Shown here: positions 7,561-19,300 of the stretch, one piece after another
Numbering within the stretch: the first letter of the stretch is position 1
How the letters are laid out: each line of letters opens with the position of its first letter
Assembly: GCA_009735695.1 (NCBI GenBank)
Contig: SRSL01000003.1
Location: forward strand, 558,001 to 622,000
Direction of reading: 5' to 3'
Origin: Christiangramia bathymodioli
GTDB lineage: Bacteria; Bacteroidota; Bacteroidia; Flavobacteriales; Flavobacteriaceae
DNA length: 64,000 nt
The notes under the pieces: model-generated
The model's input: the letters and a program-made list of their open reading frames with translations, nothing else
The model's database searches: none
What the model was told of the DNA's origin: nothing
Program-made: the position numbers and the translations under genes

Positions 7561-8937
7561 ATGACCCAAATCGATCATTTCATTGCTGAATTCGCTTCCG
7601 CCGTGTGGGGAGTTCCCCTTGTAATTTTGCTGATAGGCGGCGGAATATATCTTCTAATTTATTCCAGATTTTTACCCTTCCGTTATTTAGGGCATTCCAT
7701 TGAAGTTCTTCGAGGAAAATACAACAATCCGGATGACCCGGGAGATATCAACCATTTCCAGGCGCTTTCAACTGCCCTGTCTTCTACCGTAGGAATGGGA
7801 AATATCGCCGGAGTGGCTGTGGCTATCGCTCTCGGCGGGCCAGGTGCTATTTTCTGGCTTTGGGTGAGTGCGGTCGTAGGTATGGCAACCAAATTTTTCA
7901 CCAATACCCTGGCGGTAATGTATCGTGGTAGGGATACCGAAGGAAAGATACAGGGTGGAGTGATGTATTTTATCGTGGAAGGCCTCGGAAAACAATGGAA
8001 ACCCCTGGCTGCATTTTTTGCCATAGCAGGCCTGGTTGGTGCCTTGCCCGTTTTTAATATAAACCAGTTAACCCAGGCGATCAATTATATCTTACTGGAG
8101 CCTAATGATATTCAAACCGGGTTTACAAGCAATTTGGTCATCGGGATTGCCCTGACCCTGATCACGACCGTAGTGATCATAGGCGGCCTGGACCGAATCA
8201 GTAAAACTGTGTCCAAACTGGTGCCGGCAATGGTAGCACTGTATTTCTTTTCTGTGCTGGTAATTCTATTCGTGAATTATGATGTAGTCTTCCAGTATTT
8301 CGGGATGATCTTTACCGATGCCTTTGCAGCGAACAATTATAAGGGTGATCCGCTACTTGGAGGAGTTCTGGGAGGGCTGATCCTTTTAGGAATTAGACGT
8401 GGAGCATTTTCTAATGAAGCGGGTATTGGGACCGCGACCATGGCGCATGGTGCCAGTAAAACTTCGGAACCTGTTCGTGAAGGCCTCATTGCCATGCTGG
8501 GCCCGGCTATCGATACCCTCGTGGTATGTACGCTTACTGCCATGGCTATTCTTGTTACCGGCGTATGGCAAAGCACCGATGTGAACGGAGTTAGCCTTAC
8601 CGCTGCTGCCTTCGACCAGGCGATTCCTTACGTGGGGAATTACCTGCTGTTGCTTTGTATCCTGGCATTCAGCATTTCCTCTTTATTCTCCTATTCTTAC
8701 TACGGAACCAAATGCTTATCATTCCTGATCGGGGCCGAGAATAAAAAATATTATAACTGGATCTATATTTTAAGCATCATTGTAGGTGCGACCACTTCGT
8801 TGAGTTTTATCCTGAATCTTATCGACGGATTCTTTGCCCTGATGGCGATCCCAACCATGATTTCGACTCTTATCATGGCACCACGGGTTATGAAGGCAGC
8901 AAAGATCTATTTCAAAAAATACGGCCTGTCTAAGTAG
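7561..8937 (+). CDS. Sodium:alanine (AGCS family) symporter
   Basis: Inner-membrane amino-acid/cation symporter of 458 residues with about ten hydrophobic segments. Family signatures: FQALSTALSSTVGMGNIAGVA near residue 60, the GGAGA/PGA stretch, and IRRGAFSNEAGIGTATMAHGA near residue 280. It is a normal-length AGCS protein, unlike the second one in this window (30364-32445). It likely imports alanine or glycine with Na+ (or H+). Its 3' end overlaps the convergent BioF-like gene by 8 nt (8930-8937). TATTTTCG at 7537-7544 is a near-match to a -7 box. Confidence 0.92.
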   Translation: MTQIDHFIAEFASAVWGVPLVILLIGGGIYLLIYSRFLPFRYLGHSIEVLRGKYNNPDDPGDINHFQALSTALSSTVGMGNIAGVAVAIALGGPGAIFWLWVSAVVGMATKFFTNTLAVMYRGRDTEGKIQGGVMYFIVEGLGKQWKPLAAFFAIAGLVGALPVFNINQLTQAINYILLEPNDIQTGFTSNLVIGIALTLITTVVIIGGLDRISKTVSKLVPAMVALYFFSVLVILFVNYDVVFQYFGMIFTDAFAANNYKGDPLLGGVLGGLILLGIRRGAFSNEAGIGTATMAHGASKTSEPVREGLIAMLGPAIDTLVVCTLTAMAILVTGVWQSTDVNGVSLTAAAFDQAIPYVGNYLLLLCILAFSISSLFSYSYYGTKCLSFLIGAENKKYYNWIYILSIIVGATTSLSFILNLIDGFFALMAIPTMISTLIMAPRVMKAAKIYFKKYGLSK

Positions 8938-9985
8938 TTTTAAAAAAGGAATTGATCGTATTGGTAAGATTCAGAATATCAGCTTCTGAATGCTGGGCAT
9001 TCAACACGATCTTGCTTACCAGTGGTGAAGTTGGTGCCGGATACCTGAAATTGGTTGTAACTATCTTTTCTTTGAGAAGGTATTCGGTTAAAGCTTCATT
9101 ATCATAACCAAAAACAGGATGTCCCGGGATGATCGTAAGATCTATTTCGTCGGAAATAGTTGCCAGGAAGGTTTCCATATTCTTTGAAAGCTTGGCTTTT
9201 CTAAGCTGAATAAGTTCTTCGGCTTCCATAAGGGTTTTCAGCGCGGCCGGAGATGGCGGACTGGCGCCCGCGAAGAATTCCATTTCATTCAGGTGTTCGA
9301 TGCGCTGCCTGTTTCCGAGGATCACCCCACCCGGAGTGGCAAGAGCTTTCCCAAGCGAACCACAAACGATGAGTTCTTTTGCATTTAATTGTTTCAGCAG
9401 CTCATAACTTCCATATCCATTTGTCCCGATCAAACCGAAACCATGGGAATCGTCGGCTACCAGGATCACATTTTCCAGGGGAAGTTTTTTCAGCGCCTCA
9501 AAATTCGGAAAATTGATGCCGGAAAAATCAATGGTATCGAGGAAGAGAACACATTTTTTATCACCGGCGGTGTTCAAATGATCTACCAGCGAACTGGCCA
9601 GGTCTTGATAAGTTTGAAATAACCGGCTTTTTTCATGAATGATCGCAGGATGGGTATGTGGTGCACAGAACATTTCAAAACCGAGTTCACTGAAATGTCG
9701 CTTGAGCATTTGGCCGGCCATATAACCCGAAGAAACGCTCAGGCAGGACTGACTTCCTGCTTTTTCAGAAAGATAAGCTTCGAATTTGTCAAAAACCGAT
9801 AGTCTGATATTCGACTTCCTGGAGGCTCCCCAGTTGGTTCCTAAACTCCCTATATTTTTGATCAGGATTTCCTGAAATTCAGCATCGGCCTGCAAGCCCA
9901 GGTAAGAAGTTCCACCAAAGAAAAAGTATTCCTCTCCATGGTCGTTCAGCCTTGAGCCAGGAGCACTTTCGAGAAAATGATTCAT
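8930..9985 (-). CDS. PLP-dependent aminotransferase, alpha-oxoamine synthase (BioF/KBL-like) family
   Basis: Fold type I PLP enzyme, 351 residues. FGGTSYLGLQ at the N-terminus, the DDSHGFGLIG motif (Asp pairing with the PLP pyridine nitrogen, His) and SLGKALATPGG, which should hold the PLP-binding Lys, all fit the 8-amino-7-oxononanoate synthase / 2-amino-3-ketobutyrate CoA ligase group. It is about 40 residues shorter than typical BioF, and no other biotin gene is near. It overlaps the upstream epimerase gene by 4 nt (ATGA), so the two are translated together, which suggests a shared pathway. Actual substrate unknown. Confidence 0.75.
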   Translation of the reverse strand: MNHFLESAPGSRLNDHGEEYFFFGGTSYLGLQADAEFQEILIKNIGSLGTNWGASRKSNIRLSVFDKFEAYLSEKAGSQSCLSVSSGYMAGQMLKRHFSELGFEMFCAPHTHPAIIHEKSRLFQTYQDLASSLVDHLNTAGDKKCVLFLDTIDFSGINFPNFEALKKLPLENVILVADDSHGFGLIGTNGYGSYELLKQLNAKELIVCGSLGKALATPGGVILGNRQRIEHLNEMEFFAGASPPSPAALKTLMEAEELIQLRKAKLSKNMETFLATISDEIDLTIIPGHPVFGYDNEALTEYLLKEKIVTTNFRYPAPTSPLVSKIVLNAQHSEADILNLTNTINSFFKTT

Positions 9986-10995
9986 TTCTTCAGCTTAATT
10001 CCTGATCCATTTTCAGACGGAAAAATAACTTTTCCATTCTCCTCTATTTTCACGCCCTCTGCAATATCGCCCTTCAGCAACATGGCGCCATCCATATCCA
10101 CATAATCCAGTTGTGGAAGCAATTGTGCGATCGCCGAAATTCCTACTGTAGATTCGGTCATACAACCAACCATTACTTTTAAACCCAGGTCTCTGGCCTT
10201 TTTGATCATTCTCAGGGCCGGGGTTAGTCCGCCACATTTGGTAAGCTTGATATTGATCGCGTCAAAATAACCGGCGCATTTTGGCACATCTTCTTCAACT
10301 ATGCAGCTTTCGTCGGCTATCAAAGGAAGTACAGAGCCTTGTTTCAAGGTTTTCATTCCTTCCCAGTTTTCAGCATGAAGCGGCTGCTCGATAAACTCAA
10401 CACCCAGGTTCTTCAGCTTCTTCGATAATTCCACAGATTGCTCGGGCTGCCAGGCGCAATTGGCATCTACCCTGAAGATTGCATCGGTATGTTTTCTAAG
10501 CTCCTCAACGATCTCCAGGTCATTGCTTGTTCCCAGTTTAATCTTGTAAATAGGCCAGGGCTGCTCTTTCATTTTCTCTACCATTTTTTCTACCGAATCC
10601 AGGCCGATAGTAAAATTGGTGATCGGGTATTTTTCAGCTGAAGTTCCCCAAATTTTATATAAAGGTTTTCCTTTAAGCTTTCCGTATAGGTCATGACCAG
10701 CGAGATCAAGAGCACAGATGCTGAAATTAGAAAGTCCGCGATCCTTCAGAAACTGATGAAATTCGGCAGGTTCCTGAAAATCGAAATTTTCAATATCCTC
10801 TCTGATGGCTTCAATTTCGGCCTTCATGCTTTCAAAAGTGATCTTGTAATACGGATTGGAAGTAGACTCACCATAACCGGTGTGTCCATCTTTGCTCAAA
10901 CAGGCGATAAGCGTATCCTGGGTATCGTGGGATTCCCGGGAGATCGTGAAGGTATGCTTCAATTGAAGCACATATTTTTTAAGCTCTAATTTCAT
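9982..10995 (-). CDS. Dipeptide epimerase (L-Ala-D/L-Glu epimerase type, enolase superfamily)
   Basis: Enolase-superfamily enzyme of 337 residues. The C-terminal barrel has IYKIKLGT (KxK, catalytic Lys), RVDANCAW, FIEQPL and ADESC (the Asp/Glu/Asp metal ligands), and INIKLTKCGG with the second catalytic Lys. This set is that of dipeptide epimerases, which typically convert L-Ala-D-Glu from peptidoglycan to L-Ala-L-Glu. It is first in a two-gene operon with the BioF-like gene (ATGA overlap). Specificity within the superfamily, Ala-Glu versus other dipeptides, cannot be fixed from sequence alone. Confidence 0.85.
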   Translation of the reverse strand: MKLELKKYVLQLKHTFTISRESHDTQDTLIACLSKDGHTGYGESTSNPYYKITFESMKAEIEAIREDIENFDFQEPAEFHQFLKDRGLSNFSICALDLAGHDLYGKLKGKPLYKIWGTSAEKYPITNFTIGLDSVEKMVEKMKEQPWPIYKIKLGTSNDLEIVEELRKHTDAIFRVDANCAWQPEQSVELSKKLKNLGVEFIEQPLHAENWEGMKTLKQGSVLPLIADESCIVEEDVPKCAGYFDAINIKLTKCGGLTPALRMIKKARDLGLKVMVGCMTESTVGISAIAQLLPQLDYVDMDGAMLLKGDIAEGVKIEENGKVIFPSENGSGIKLKK

Positions 10996-11033
10996 GGCAG
11001 ACTAAGTGGTTAACTAAGCCTCCTAAAATAAAA

Positions 11034-11054
11034 CATCCCGGTAAAACCGGGATG
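11034..11054 (-). terminator. Terminator after the DUF3467 gene
   Basis: Perfect 9-bp stem CATCCCGGT / ACCGGGATG with a 3-nt loop; on the minus strand it is followed by TTTTATTTT. It lies 32 nt after the DUF3467 stop. Confidence 0.9.
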
Positions 11055-11085
11055 AAATTTTATATAATTTTACACTAATGTGTTT

Positions 11086-11400
11086 CTAAGCCTGTCCTGT
11101 AGGCCCGAAATTAAGGGGCATAGGAGCCTTGTCGTAATCCCTGATCTCCCCGTGAGCCTGCTCGAATTTATGGATATTATCACCAAGTGCCTTCAGCAGT
11201 CTTTTTGCATGCTGGGGAGTAAGAATGATACGTGATTTTACCTTGCTTTTTGGTCTTCCGGGCATGATATTCACAAAATCTACCACGAATTCGGAAACTG
11301 AATGATTGATGATCGCCAGGTTGGAATAAGTTCCTTCAGCAACCGACTCGTCCAGTTCTATATTGATCTTTCCAGCTTTATTTTTTTTCTCTTCGCTCAT
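11086..11400 (-). CDS. DUF3467 family protein
   Basis: A 104-residue protein with the DUF3467 pattern: YSNLAIINHSVSEFVVDF, then IILTPQHAKRLLKALGDNI. It has no signal peptide. The family is widespread in Bacteroidota and other bacteria and has no proven function; the fold is small and may form dimers. It is followed by a strong terminator. The gene lies 39 nt downstream of the DinB-like gene on the same strand, so the two could be co-transcribed. Confidence 0.85.
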   Translation of the reverse strand: MSEEKKNKAGKINIELDESVAEGTYSNLAIINHSVSEFVVDFVNIMPGRPKSKVKSRIILTPQHAKRLLKALGDNIHKFEQAHGEIRDYDKAPMPLNFGPTGQA

Positions 11401-11439
11401 GATTTAAATTTTATTCAATTTAATATTATTATTTAAGAA

Positions 11440-11898
11440 CTAGTCTTTTTTCAGTTTGTAATACACAAAATCTGATACGACCGGGTCGATATTCTGTTTA
11501 CGGAATTCAGTAGCTATCTGCCCGCGATGATAGGTTGAATGATTTATGATGTGGAAGAAAATGTCCTGAACACTGCTACGATAACTTTCCCCTTTGGAAT
11601 TTCTATATTCTACAATTCGGCCCAGGTCTTCGTTTTCCAATAAATCCAGACTCCTGGCATGATTGGTATTTTCGATCTCTTCCAGATTTTCTACCTCATG
11701 GACTTCCCAGACCTTTACATTGTCGCTTTTTCCCTCCATACGTTCATTCCATATCTTTTGGGCATTCAGCGTATGTGAAAGCAATTCCACGGCTCTTTCG
11801 GGAACTATAAAATGCAGATCACCATCATTAAACTTTTTGATGATCTCCAAATTGTAATGGTGGGAATATTCGAACAGTTCTTTAAAAAAATCCTTCAT
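11440..11898 (-). CDS. DinB family protein
   Basis: A 152-residue four-helix-bundle protein. The metal-site histidines of the DinB/YfiT-like superfamily are visible: His in EYSHHYN near residue 13 and the HSTYHRGQIATEF motif near residue 118-130. Members bind a divalent metal; several act as thiol-dependent S-transferases, but most have no known substrate. Cytoplasmic. It sits between the rpoC terminator and DUF3467 on the same strand, so it is not part of the rpoBC transcript. Confidence 0.85.
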   Translation of the reverse strand: MKDFFKELFEYSHHYNLEIIKKFNDGDLHFIVPERAVELLSHTLNAQKIWNERMEGKSDNVKVWEVHEVENLEEIENTNHARSLDLLENEDLGRIVEYRNSKGESYRSSVQDIFFHIINHSTYHRGQIATEFRKQNIDPVVSDFVYYKLKKD

Positions 11899-11920
11899 AA
11901 CCCAAATATCGGCATAAATG

Positions 11921-11951
11921 AAAAAGGCCCCGCATATAGCGAGGCCTTTTT
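11921..11951 (-). terminator. Terminator of the rpoBC operon
   Basis: On the minus strand a long stem (AAAAAGGCCTCGC / GCGGGGCCTTTTT, with a wobble) is followed by T's, 19 nt after the rpoC stop codon. It closes the whole nusG-rplKAJL-rpoBC transcription unit. Confidence 0.9.
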
Positions 11952-11969
11952 CTTATTCTTAACAGGGAA

Positions 11970-14900
11970 TTAGTTATAGTTAACTTCCTGTTTTCTCTCA
12001 AGCATTTCATCGAATTCCTCTTTGGAACCAACGATAATGCTATCGTATTTTCTCATACCTGTACCTGCAGGAATTCTGTGTCCTACAATTACATTTTCCT
12101 TCAATCCTTCTAGTTCATCGATCTTACCGCTTACTGCAGCTTCGTTCAGTACCTTGGTTGTTTCCTGGAAGGACGCAGCCGAGATGAATGACTTGGTTTG
12201 TAGCGAAGCTCTGGTAATACCTTGAAGAACAGGATTCGCAGTTGCAGTGATCACGTCTCTGGCAGTTGCAAGATTCTTATCTTCTCTTCTAAGAATAGAG
12301 TTTTCGTCTCTAAGATCTCTTGGAGTGATAATCTGTCCTGGTTTCAGCCTTTCAGAATCACCTGCATCTTCGATCACCTTCATTCCGAATAACTTGTTGT
12401 TCTCATCGATGAAATCATCTTTATGAACAAGCTGGTTCTCTAGGAAGATCGTATCACCTGGATCCACGATTCGTACTTTACGCATCATTTGTCTTACAAC
12501 AACCTCGAAGTGCTTATCGTTGATCTTCACACCCTGTAAACGGTATACTTCCTGAACTTCGTTCACAAGATACTGTTGTACAGCGTTAGGTCCTTTAATG
12601 TTCAGAATATCCTCCGGAGTGATAGAACCATCAGAAAGTGGCATACCAGCTCTTACGTAGTCATTCTCCTGAACGAGGATCTGGTTAGAAAGCTTAACTA
12701 AGTACTTCTTAACCTCTCCAAGTTTAGACTCAACGATGATCTCACGGTTACCACGCTTGATCTTACCAAATGATACAACACCATCGATCTCTGATACAAC
12801 CGCTGGATTAGATGGGTTACGTGCTTCGAAAAGCTCGGTTACCCTTGGAAGACCACCCGTAATATCCCCTGCTTTAGAAGATTTACGTGGAATCTTAACC
12901 AAAATCTTACCTACTCCGATCTTCTCTTCGTTGTCCACCATCAGGTGAGCACCTACAGGAAGGTTATAAGAACGAATTACTTCGTCTTTTTTACCCAGGA
13001 TATGAAGCGTTGGGATCAGTTTCTTGTTACGGGATTCAGAAATTACTTTTTCCTGGAATCCAGTCTGCTCATCGATCTCAACCTGATAAGTAACACCTTG
13101 TTCAACGTTTTCGTACTTGATCTTACCGGCGAATTCAGAAATGATCACACCGTTATATGGATCCCAAGTACAGATCACGTCTCCCTTGCTTACTGTAGCA
13201 CCATCCTCAATATTAATCTGTGCACCGTAAGGAATGTTGTTGTTACTTAATACAACTCCTGTTTTCTTATCTTTTATTTTCAGTTCAGCAGTACGAGAGA
13301 TCACGATGTCTGCAGTTCCACCATCAGGGGCTTCACCTTTAACAACTTTAAGATCCTCGATCTCAGCTATACCGTCGAACTTAGCTTCAAGTTTATTTTC
13401 TTCTGAAATGTTACCTGCAATACCACCCACGTGGAAGGTACGAAGTGTAAGCTGTGTACCAGGCTCACCAATAGACTGAGCTGCTACAACACCAACGGCC
13501 TCACCTGTTTGAACGATTTTGTTCGTGGCCAGGTTACGACCATAACACTTAATACAGATACCTTTCTTAGCCTCACAAGTTAGCGGCGAACGTACTTCTA
13601 CGCTTTCGATTGGCGCCTCGTCGATCATGGCAACGATCTCTTCAGTGATCTCCTCATTCGCACCAACGATCAATTCATCAGTAGATGGGTTCACCACATC
13701 GTTAAGAGATATACGTCCTAGGATTCTTTCTCCTAGTGATTCAACGATCTCTTCGTTCTTCTTAAGCGGTCTAACTTCCACACCTCTTAGCGTTCCGCAG
13801 TCATCTTCATTTACGATCACATCCTGGGAAACATCTACCAGACGACGGGTTAGATAACCAGCATCGGCCGTTTTAAGTGCGGTATCCGCAAGACCTTTAC
13901 GAGCACCGTGAGTAGAGATAAAGTATTCAAGAATCGAAAGACCTTCCTTAAAGTTAGAAAGAATCGGGTTTTCGATAATTTCACCTCCACCTGAGTTAGA
14001 TTTCTTAGGCTTGGCCATAAGACCACGCATACCAGTAAGCTGACGAATCTGCTCTTTCGAACCACGCGCACCAGAATCAAGCATCATATATACCGAGTTG
14101 AATCCTTGCTTGTCTTCGCGAATTCGCTTCATAGCCAATTCAGTAAGACCCGCGTTAGTTGAAGTCCAGATGTCAATTACCTGGTTATAACGTTCGTTAT
14201 TGGTAATAAGACCCATGTTATAGTTACCAATGATTCCTTCAACCTGCTCGTTAGCTTCGTCGATCATGGCTTGCTTTTCTTCAGGAATGATAATATCACC
14301 TAAGCTGAAAGAAAGTCCACCACGGAATGCGAATCCGTAACCAAGCTCCTTAATTTGATCAAGGAATTCAGAAGTTTCAGGTACACTGGTAATCTTAAGG
14401 ATCTTACCAATGATCTCACGAAGAGATTTCTTAGTCAATACCTCATTGATATATCCTGCTTTTTCAGGCACCGCTTCGTTGAACAGTACTCTACCAACAG
14501 TAGTATCGATGATCTGGTAAACTAATTCACCTTTATCGTTATAATCTTTAGTTCTGATCTTAATTCCTGCGTTCAGGTCTACTCGCTTCTGGTTATAAGC
14601 TATCACAAGCTCTTCGGCAGAATAGAAAGTAAGTCCCTCACCTTTTACAGGCTCCTCATCAGTAGATTTCTTGTGCTTGGTCATATAATAAAGACCAAGA
14701 ACCATATCCTGAGAAGGTACTGTAATTGGAGAACCATTTGCAGGGTTCAGAATATTATGAGAAGCAAGCATCAATAGCTGAGCTTCCAGAATAGCTTCTG
14801 GCCCAAGTGGTAAGTGAACCGCCATCTGGTCACCGTCAAAGTCGGCGTTGAATGCGGTACATGCCAGTGGGTGAAGCTGAATTGCTTTACCTTCAATAAG

Positions 14901-16271
14901 TTTAGGCTGGAATGCCTGGATACCCAGACGGTGAAGCGTAGGAGCACGGTTCAATAATACCGGGTGTCCTTTTAATACGTTCTCCAGTATATCCCAAACT
15001 ACAGGTTCTTTCTTATCGATAATCTTTTTAGCAGACTTCACTGTTTTTACGATACCTCTTTCGATCAGTTTTCTGATGATAAAAGGCTTGTAAAGCTCAG
15101 CTGCCATGTTCTTTGGAAGACCACACTCGAACATCTTCAATTCTGGTCCTACAACGATTACCGAACGCGCAGAATAATCCACACGCTTACCAAGCAGGTT
15201 CTGACGGAAACGACCCTGCTTACCTTTCAATGAATCTGAAAGTGATTTAAGAGGACGGTTTGAGTCAGTTTTTACTGCTGACGATTTTCTTGTATTATCG
15301 AACAATGAATCTACCGATTCCTGAAGCATACGTTTCTCGTTACGTAAAATCACTTCAGGAGCTTTGATCTCCATTAATCTTTTCAAACGATTGTTACGAA
15401 TGATCACACGACGGTAAAGATCGTTCAAGTCTGAAGTCGCGAAACGTCCACCGTCAAGAGGCACAAGTGGTCTCAATTCTGGCGGAATCACAGGGATCAC
15501 TTTCATGATCATCCACTCTGGATGATTTTCCCTGTTATTATTCGCATCACGGAAAGCTTCTACAACCTGAAGACGCTTAAGCGCTTCAGTTTTACGTTGC
15601 TTGGAAGTTTCGTTGTTCGCTTTATGTCTTAATTCATAAGAAAGCTCATCAAGATCGATTCTCTTTAGGATCTCGATAAGACATTCAGCACCCATCTTCG
15701 CGATGAATTTATTTGGGTCGCTGTCTTCTAAGTATAGATTCTCCTGAGGAAGTTCATCCAGAATGTTCAGATACTCTTCTTCAGTAAGGAAATCCATTTT
15801 CTTTAATGGTTTTCCGTCTTCATCCTTCGCGATACCAGGCTGGATCACCACATATCTTTCGTAGTAGATGATCATGTCCAGCTTCTTGGAAGGAAGACCT
15901 AGCAAATAACCAATTTTGTTAGGTAATGAACGGAAATACCAGATATGAGCTACAGGTACAACAAGGTTAATGTGACCAACGCGATCTCTACGAACCTTCT
16001 TCTCAGTTACCTCTACTCCACATCTGTCACAAACAATCCCTTTGTATCGGATCCTTTTGTACTTTCCACAGGCACACTCATAATCCTTTACAGGACCAAA
16101 AATACGCTCACAGAACAATCCGTCACGCTCAGGCTTGTGCGTACGGTAGTTGATGGTTTCCGGCTTTAGGACCTCTCCACGAGATTCCGCGAGGATAGAC
16201 TCTGGAGAAGCTAAACCTATAGAGATCTGGTTGAACCTCTGTACTGTATTTTTATCATTATTTCTAGCCAT
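11970..16271 (-). CDS. rpoC: DNA-directed RNA polymerase subunit beta'
   Basis: The largest catalytic RNAP subunit, 1433 residues. The N-terminal zinc ribbon is visible ([20 protein letters not shown], near residues 66-85), and so is the catalytic Mg2+ loop NADFDGDQM near residue 470. The second zinc cluster ([15 protein letters not shown]) and the trigger-loop region follow. It has no large lineage insertion comparable to that of gammaproteobacteria. It follows rpoB after a 73-nt spacer that contains a stem-loop, and ends at a strong terminator. Confidence 0.99.
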   Translation of the reverse strand: MARNNDKNTVQRFNQISIGLASPESILAESRGEVLKPETINYRTHKPERDGLFCERIFGPVKDYECACGKYKRIRYKGIVCDRCGVEVTEKKVRRDRVGHINLVVPVAHIWYFRSLPNKIGYLLGLPSKKLDMIIYYERYVVIQPGIAKDEDGKPLKKMDFLTEEEYLNILDELPQENLYLEDSDPNKFIAKMGAECLIEILKRIDLDELSYELRHKANNETSKQRKTEALKRLQVVEAFRDANNNRENHPEWMIMKVIPVIPPELRPLVPLDGGRFATSDLNDLYRRVIIRNNRLKRLMEIKAPEVILRNEKRMLQESVDSLFDNTRKSSAVKTDSNRPLKSLSDSLKGKQGRFRQNLLGKRVDYSARSVIVVGPELKMFECGLPKNMAAELYKPFIIRKLIERGIVKTVKSAKKIIDKKEPVVWDILENVLKGHPVLLNRAPTLHRLGIQAFQPKLIEGKAIQLHPLACTAFNADFDGDQMAVHLPLGPEAILEAQLLMLASHNILNPANGSPITVPSQDMVLGLYYMTKHKKSTDEEPVKGEGLTFYSAEELVIAYNQKRVDLNAGIKIRTKDYNDKGELVYQIIDTTVGRVLFNEAVPEKAGYINEVLTKKSLREIIGKILKITSVPETSEFLDQIKELGYGFAFRGGLSFSLGDIIIPEEKQAMIDEANEQVEGIIGNYNMGLITNNERYNQVIDIWTSTNAGLTELAMKRIREDKQGFNSVYMMLDSGARGSKEQIRQLTGMRGLMAKPKKSNSGGGEIIENPILSNFKEGLSILEYFISTHGARKGLADTALKTADAGYLTRRLVDVSQDVIVNEDDCGTLRGVEVRPLKKNEEIVESLGERILGRISLNDVVNPSTDELIVGANEEITEEIVAMIDEAPIESVEVRSPLTCEAKKGICIKCYGRNLATNKIVQTGEAVGVVAAQSIGEPGTQLTLRTFHVGGIAGNISEENKLEAKFDGIAEIEDLKVVKGEAPDGGTADIVISRTAELKIKDKKTGVVLSNNNIPYGAQINIEDGATVSKGDVICTWDPYNGVIISEFAGKIKYENVEQGVTYQVEIDEQTGFQEKVISESRNKKLIPTLHILGKKDEVIRSYNLPVGAHLMVDNEEKIGVGKILVKIPRKSSKAGDITGGLPRVTELFEARNPSNPAVVSEIDGVVSFGKIKRGNREIIVESKLGEVKKYLVKLSNQILVQENDYVRAGMPLSDGSITPEDILNIKGPNAVQQYLVNEVQEVYRLQGVKINDKHFEVVVRQMMRKVRIVDPGDTIFLENQLVHKDDFIDENNKLFGMKVIEDAGDSERLKPGQIITPRDLRDENSILRREDKNLATARDVITATANPVLQGITRASLQTKSFISAASFQETTKVLNEAAVSGKIDELEGLKENVIVGHRIPAGTGMRKYDSIIVGSKEEFDEMLERKQEVNYN

Positions 16272-16294
16272 ACTTATAGTATTCAGTATTGAGC

Positions 16295-16329
16295 ATTCAG
16301 TAATCAGTTTTAATGACCGATTACTGAAT
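16295..16329 (-). other. Stem-loop in the rpoB-rpoC spacer
   Basis: Perfect 11-bp inverted repeat ATTCAGTAATC / GATTACTGAAT with a 13-nt loop in the 73-nt spacer. Parts of the arm recur just outside (TATTCAGTATT at 16280s). There is no T-run on the minus strand, so it is not a classical terminator; an RNA processing or stability element is possible. Confidence 0.6.
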
Positions 16330-16344
16330 ACTGCAAACTATTTT

Positions 16345-19300
16345 TTATTCTTCAAGTTTAATATCCAATCCAAGACCTTTCAATTCATGCATCAATACAT
16401 TGAAAGATTCTGGCAATCCTGGTTCTGGCATTGGTTCACCTTTTACGATAGATTCGTAAGTCTTGGCTCTACCAATTACATCATCAGACTTCACGGTAAG
16501 GATCTCTCTAAGCGTGCTTGATGCACCATAAGCCTCAAGAGCCCAAACCTCCATCTCTCCAAATCTCTGACCACCAAACTGTGCCTTACCACCAAGCGGC
16601 TGCTGAGTAATAAGTGAGTATGGTCCAATGGAACGTGCGTGCATCTTATCGTCGATCATATGTCCTAGTTTCAGCATATAGATCACACCAACAGTTGCTC
16701 GCTGGTCGAATCTTTCTCCGGTTCCACCATCATAAAGATGTGTGTGACCAAATCTTGGGATTCCAGCCTCATCGGTAAGCTCGTTGATCTCATCGATGGT
16801 CGCACCATCGAAAATAGGAGTCGCGTATTTCTTACCAAGTTTCTGACCAGCCCATCCAAGAACGGTTTCGTAGATCTGACCAATGTTCATACGTGAAGGT
16901 ACCCCAAGTGGGTTCAACACGATATCGACAGGAGTTCCATCTTCAAGGAATGGCATATCTTCCTGACGAACGATTCTGGCAACAATACCTTTGTTACCGT
17001 GACGTCCCGCCATCTTATCACCAACCTTAAGCTTACGCTTCTTAGCGATGTAAACTTTAGCCAGTTTAAGAATTCCTGATGGAAGTTCATCTCCAACAGA
17101 AATGGTGAATTTCTCTCTCCTCAGGTTACCCTGAAGATCATTTTCTTTGATCTTATAGTTGTGGATAAGGTCTGCAACCAACTCATTAAGGTGATCATCT
17201 GTAGTCCAGGTACCACTAGTCAAGTGAGTATAATCATCTACAGCGTTTAACATTTTAAGGGTATACTTCTTACCTTTTGGAAGAACTTCCTCACCTAGAT
17301 CGTTAGAAACTCCCTGAGCTGTCTTACCACCAATGATAGCGAATAATTTCTCTACCAGTTGAGATTTAAGCAGTGCGAATTTCGCATCATACTTCTTCTC
17401 TAGTGCAGCCACATCTTCTTTATCCTGAGCTCTCTTGCGCTTATCTTTGATTGCTCTGGCGAACAATTTCTTGTCGATCACAACACCACTAAGCGATGGA
17501 GAAGCCTTCAAAGAAGCATCCTTTACATCACCGGCTTTGTCACCAAAGATCGCACGTAAAAGTTTTTCTTCTGGAGTAGGATCACTTTCCCCTTTCGGAG
17601 TGATCTTACCAATTAGGATATCACCAGGCTTCACTTCAGCACCAACGCGAATCATTCCATGCTCATCAAGGTCTTTGGTAGCCTCTTCAGAAACGTTTGG
17701 AATGTCGTTCGTAAGTTCTTCGTTACCTAGTTTGGTATCTCTAACTTCAAGAGAGTATTCATCAATATGGATAGAGGTGAAAATATCATCTCTTACCACT
17801 TTTTCTGAAATCACGATCGCATCCTCAAAGTTGTAACCTTTCCAAGGCATGAAGGCAACCTTCATGTTTCTACCAAGAGCCAGTTCACCTGCTTCGGTAG
17901 CATAACCTTGACAAAGAACCTGTCCTTTAGTAACCCTGTCTCCTACTCTTACGATAGGCTTCAGGTTGATACAGGTACCCTGGTTAGTCTTACGGAATTT
18001 GATAAGGTCGTAAGTCTTGGAATCATCATCAAAACTTACCATTCTTTCCTCATCGGTACGATCGTACTTGATTACAATCTTATTTGCGTCTACATATTCT
18101 ACTTCTCCCTCTCCTTCAGCATTGATCAATACACGGGAATCTGTAGCTACCTGTCTTTCAAGACCTGTTCCAACGATAGGAGAATCAGCTCTTAGAAGTG
18201 GTACTGCCTGACGCATCATGTTCGATCCCATCAACGCACGGTTCGCATCATCATGCTCCAGGAATGGAATCAATGAAGCCGAAATAGATGAGATCTGGTT
18301 TGGAGCCACATCGGTATAATGAACCTCTTTCGGATCAACTACCGGGAAGTCACCTTCCATACGAGCAATTACACGATCGGTATCTATAGTTCCGTCATCC
18401 TTTAATGGAATGTTCGCCTGAGCGATCTTCTTACCTTCTTCTTCTTCAGCACTTAGGTATACAGGCTCTTCGGAATTGTTGATCTTTCCATCAGATACTG
18501 TACGGTATGGAGTTTCGATAAAGCCCATTCCGTTTACCTTCGCATAAACTGAAAGTGACGAGATCAAACCAATGTTCGGACCTTCAGGAGTTTCAATAGG
18601 ACACAATCTTCCGTAGTGAGTATAGTGAACGTCACGTACCTCGAATCCTGCTCTTTCTCTTGAAAGACCACCTGGTCCTAATGCTGAAAGACGACGCTTA
18701 TGCGTGATCTCTGCAAGAGGGTTGGTCTGGTCCATGAACTGAGATAACTGGTTGGTTCCGAAGAACGAGTTGATCACAGAAGACAGGGTCTTAGCGTTGA
18801 TCAAATCGATTGGAGTAAACACCTCGTTATCACGAACGTTCATTCTCTCACGGATGGTTCTTGCCATACGTGCAAGACCAACACCGAACTGCTGAGACAA
18901 CTGCTCACCTACAGTTCTAACACGACGGTTAGAAAGGTGGTCGATATCATCGATCTCAGCTTTTGAGTTGATAAGCTCAATAAGATATTTAACAATGGTA
19001 ATGATATCAAGCTTGGTAAGCACCTGCTTATCCATCTCCACATCGAGACCAAGTTTTTTGTTCATTCTATATCTACCAACTTCTCCTAGGCTGTAACGCT
19101 GATCTGAGAAGAAAAGCTTGTCGATGATACCACGAGCTGTTTCTTCATCTGGCGGTTCAGCATTACGAAGCTGACGATAGATATGTTCTACCGCTTCTTT
19201 TTCAGAGTTGGTAGGATCTTTTTGAAGTGTATTGTGGATGATCGCATAATCACCAGTTTGATTATCCTCTTTATGAAGAAGGATAGTCTTGGTTCCGGTT

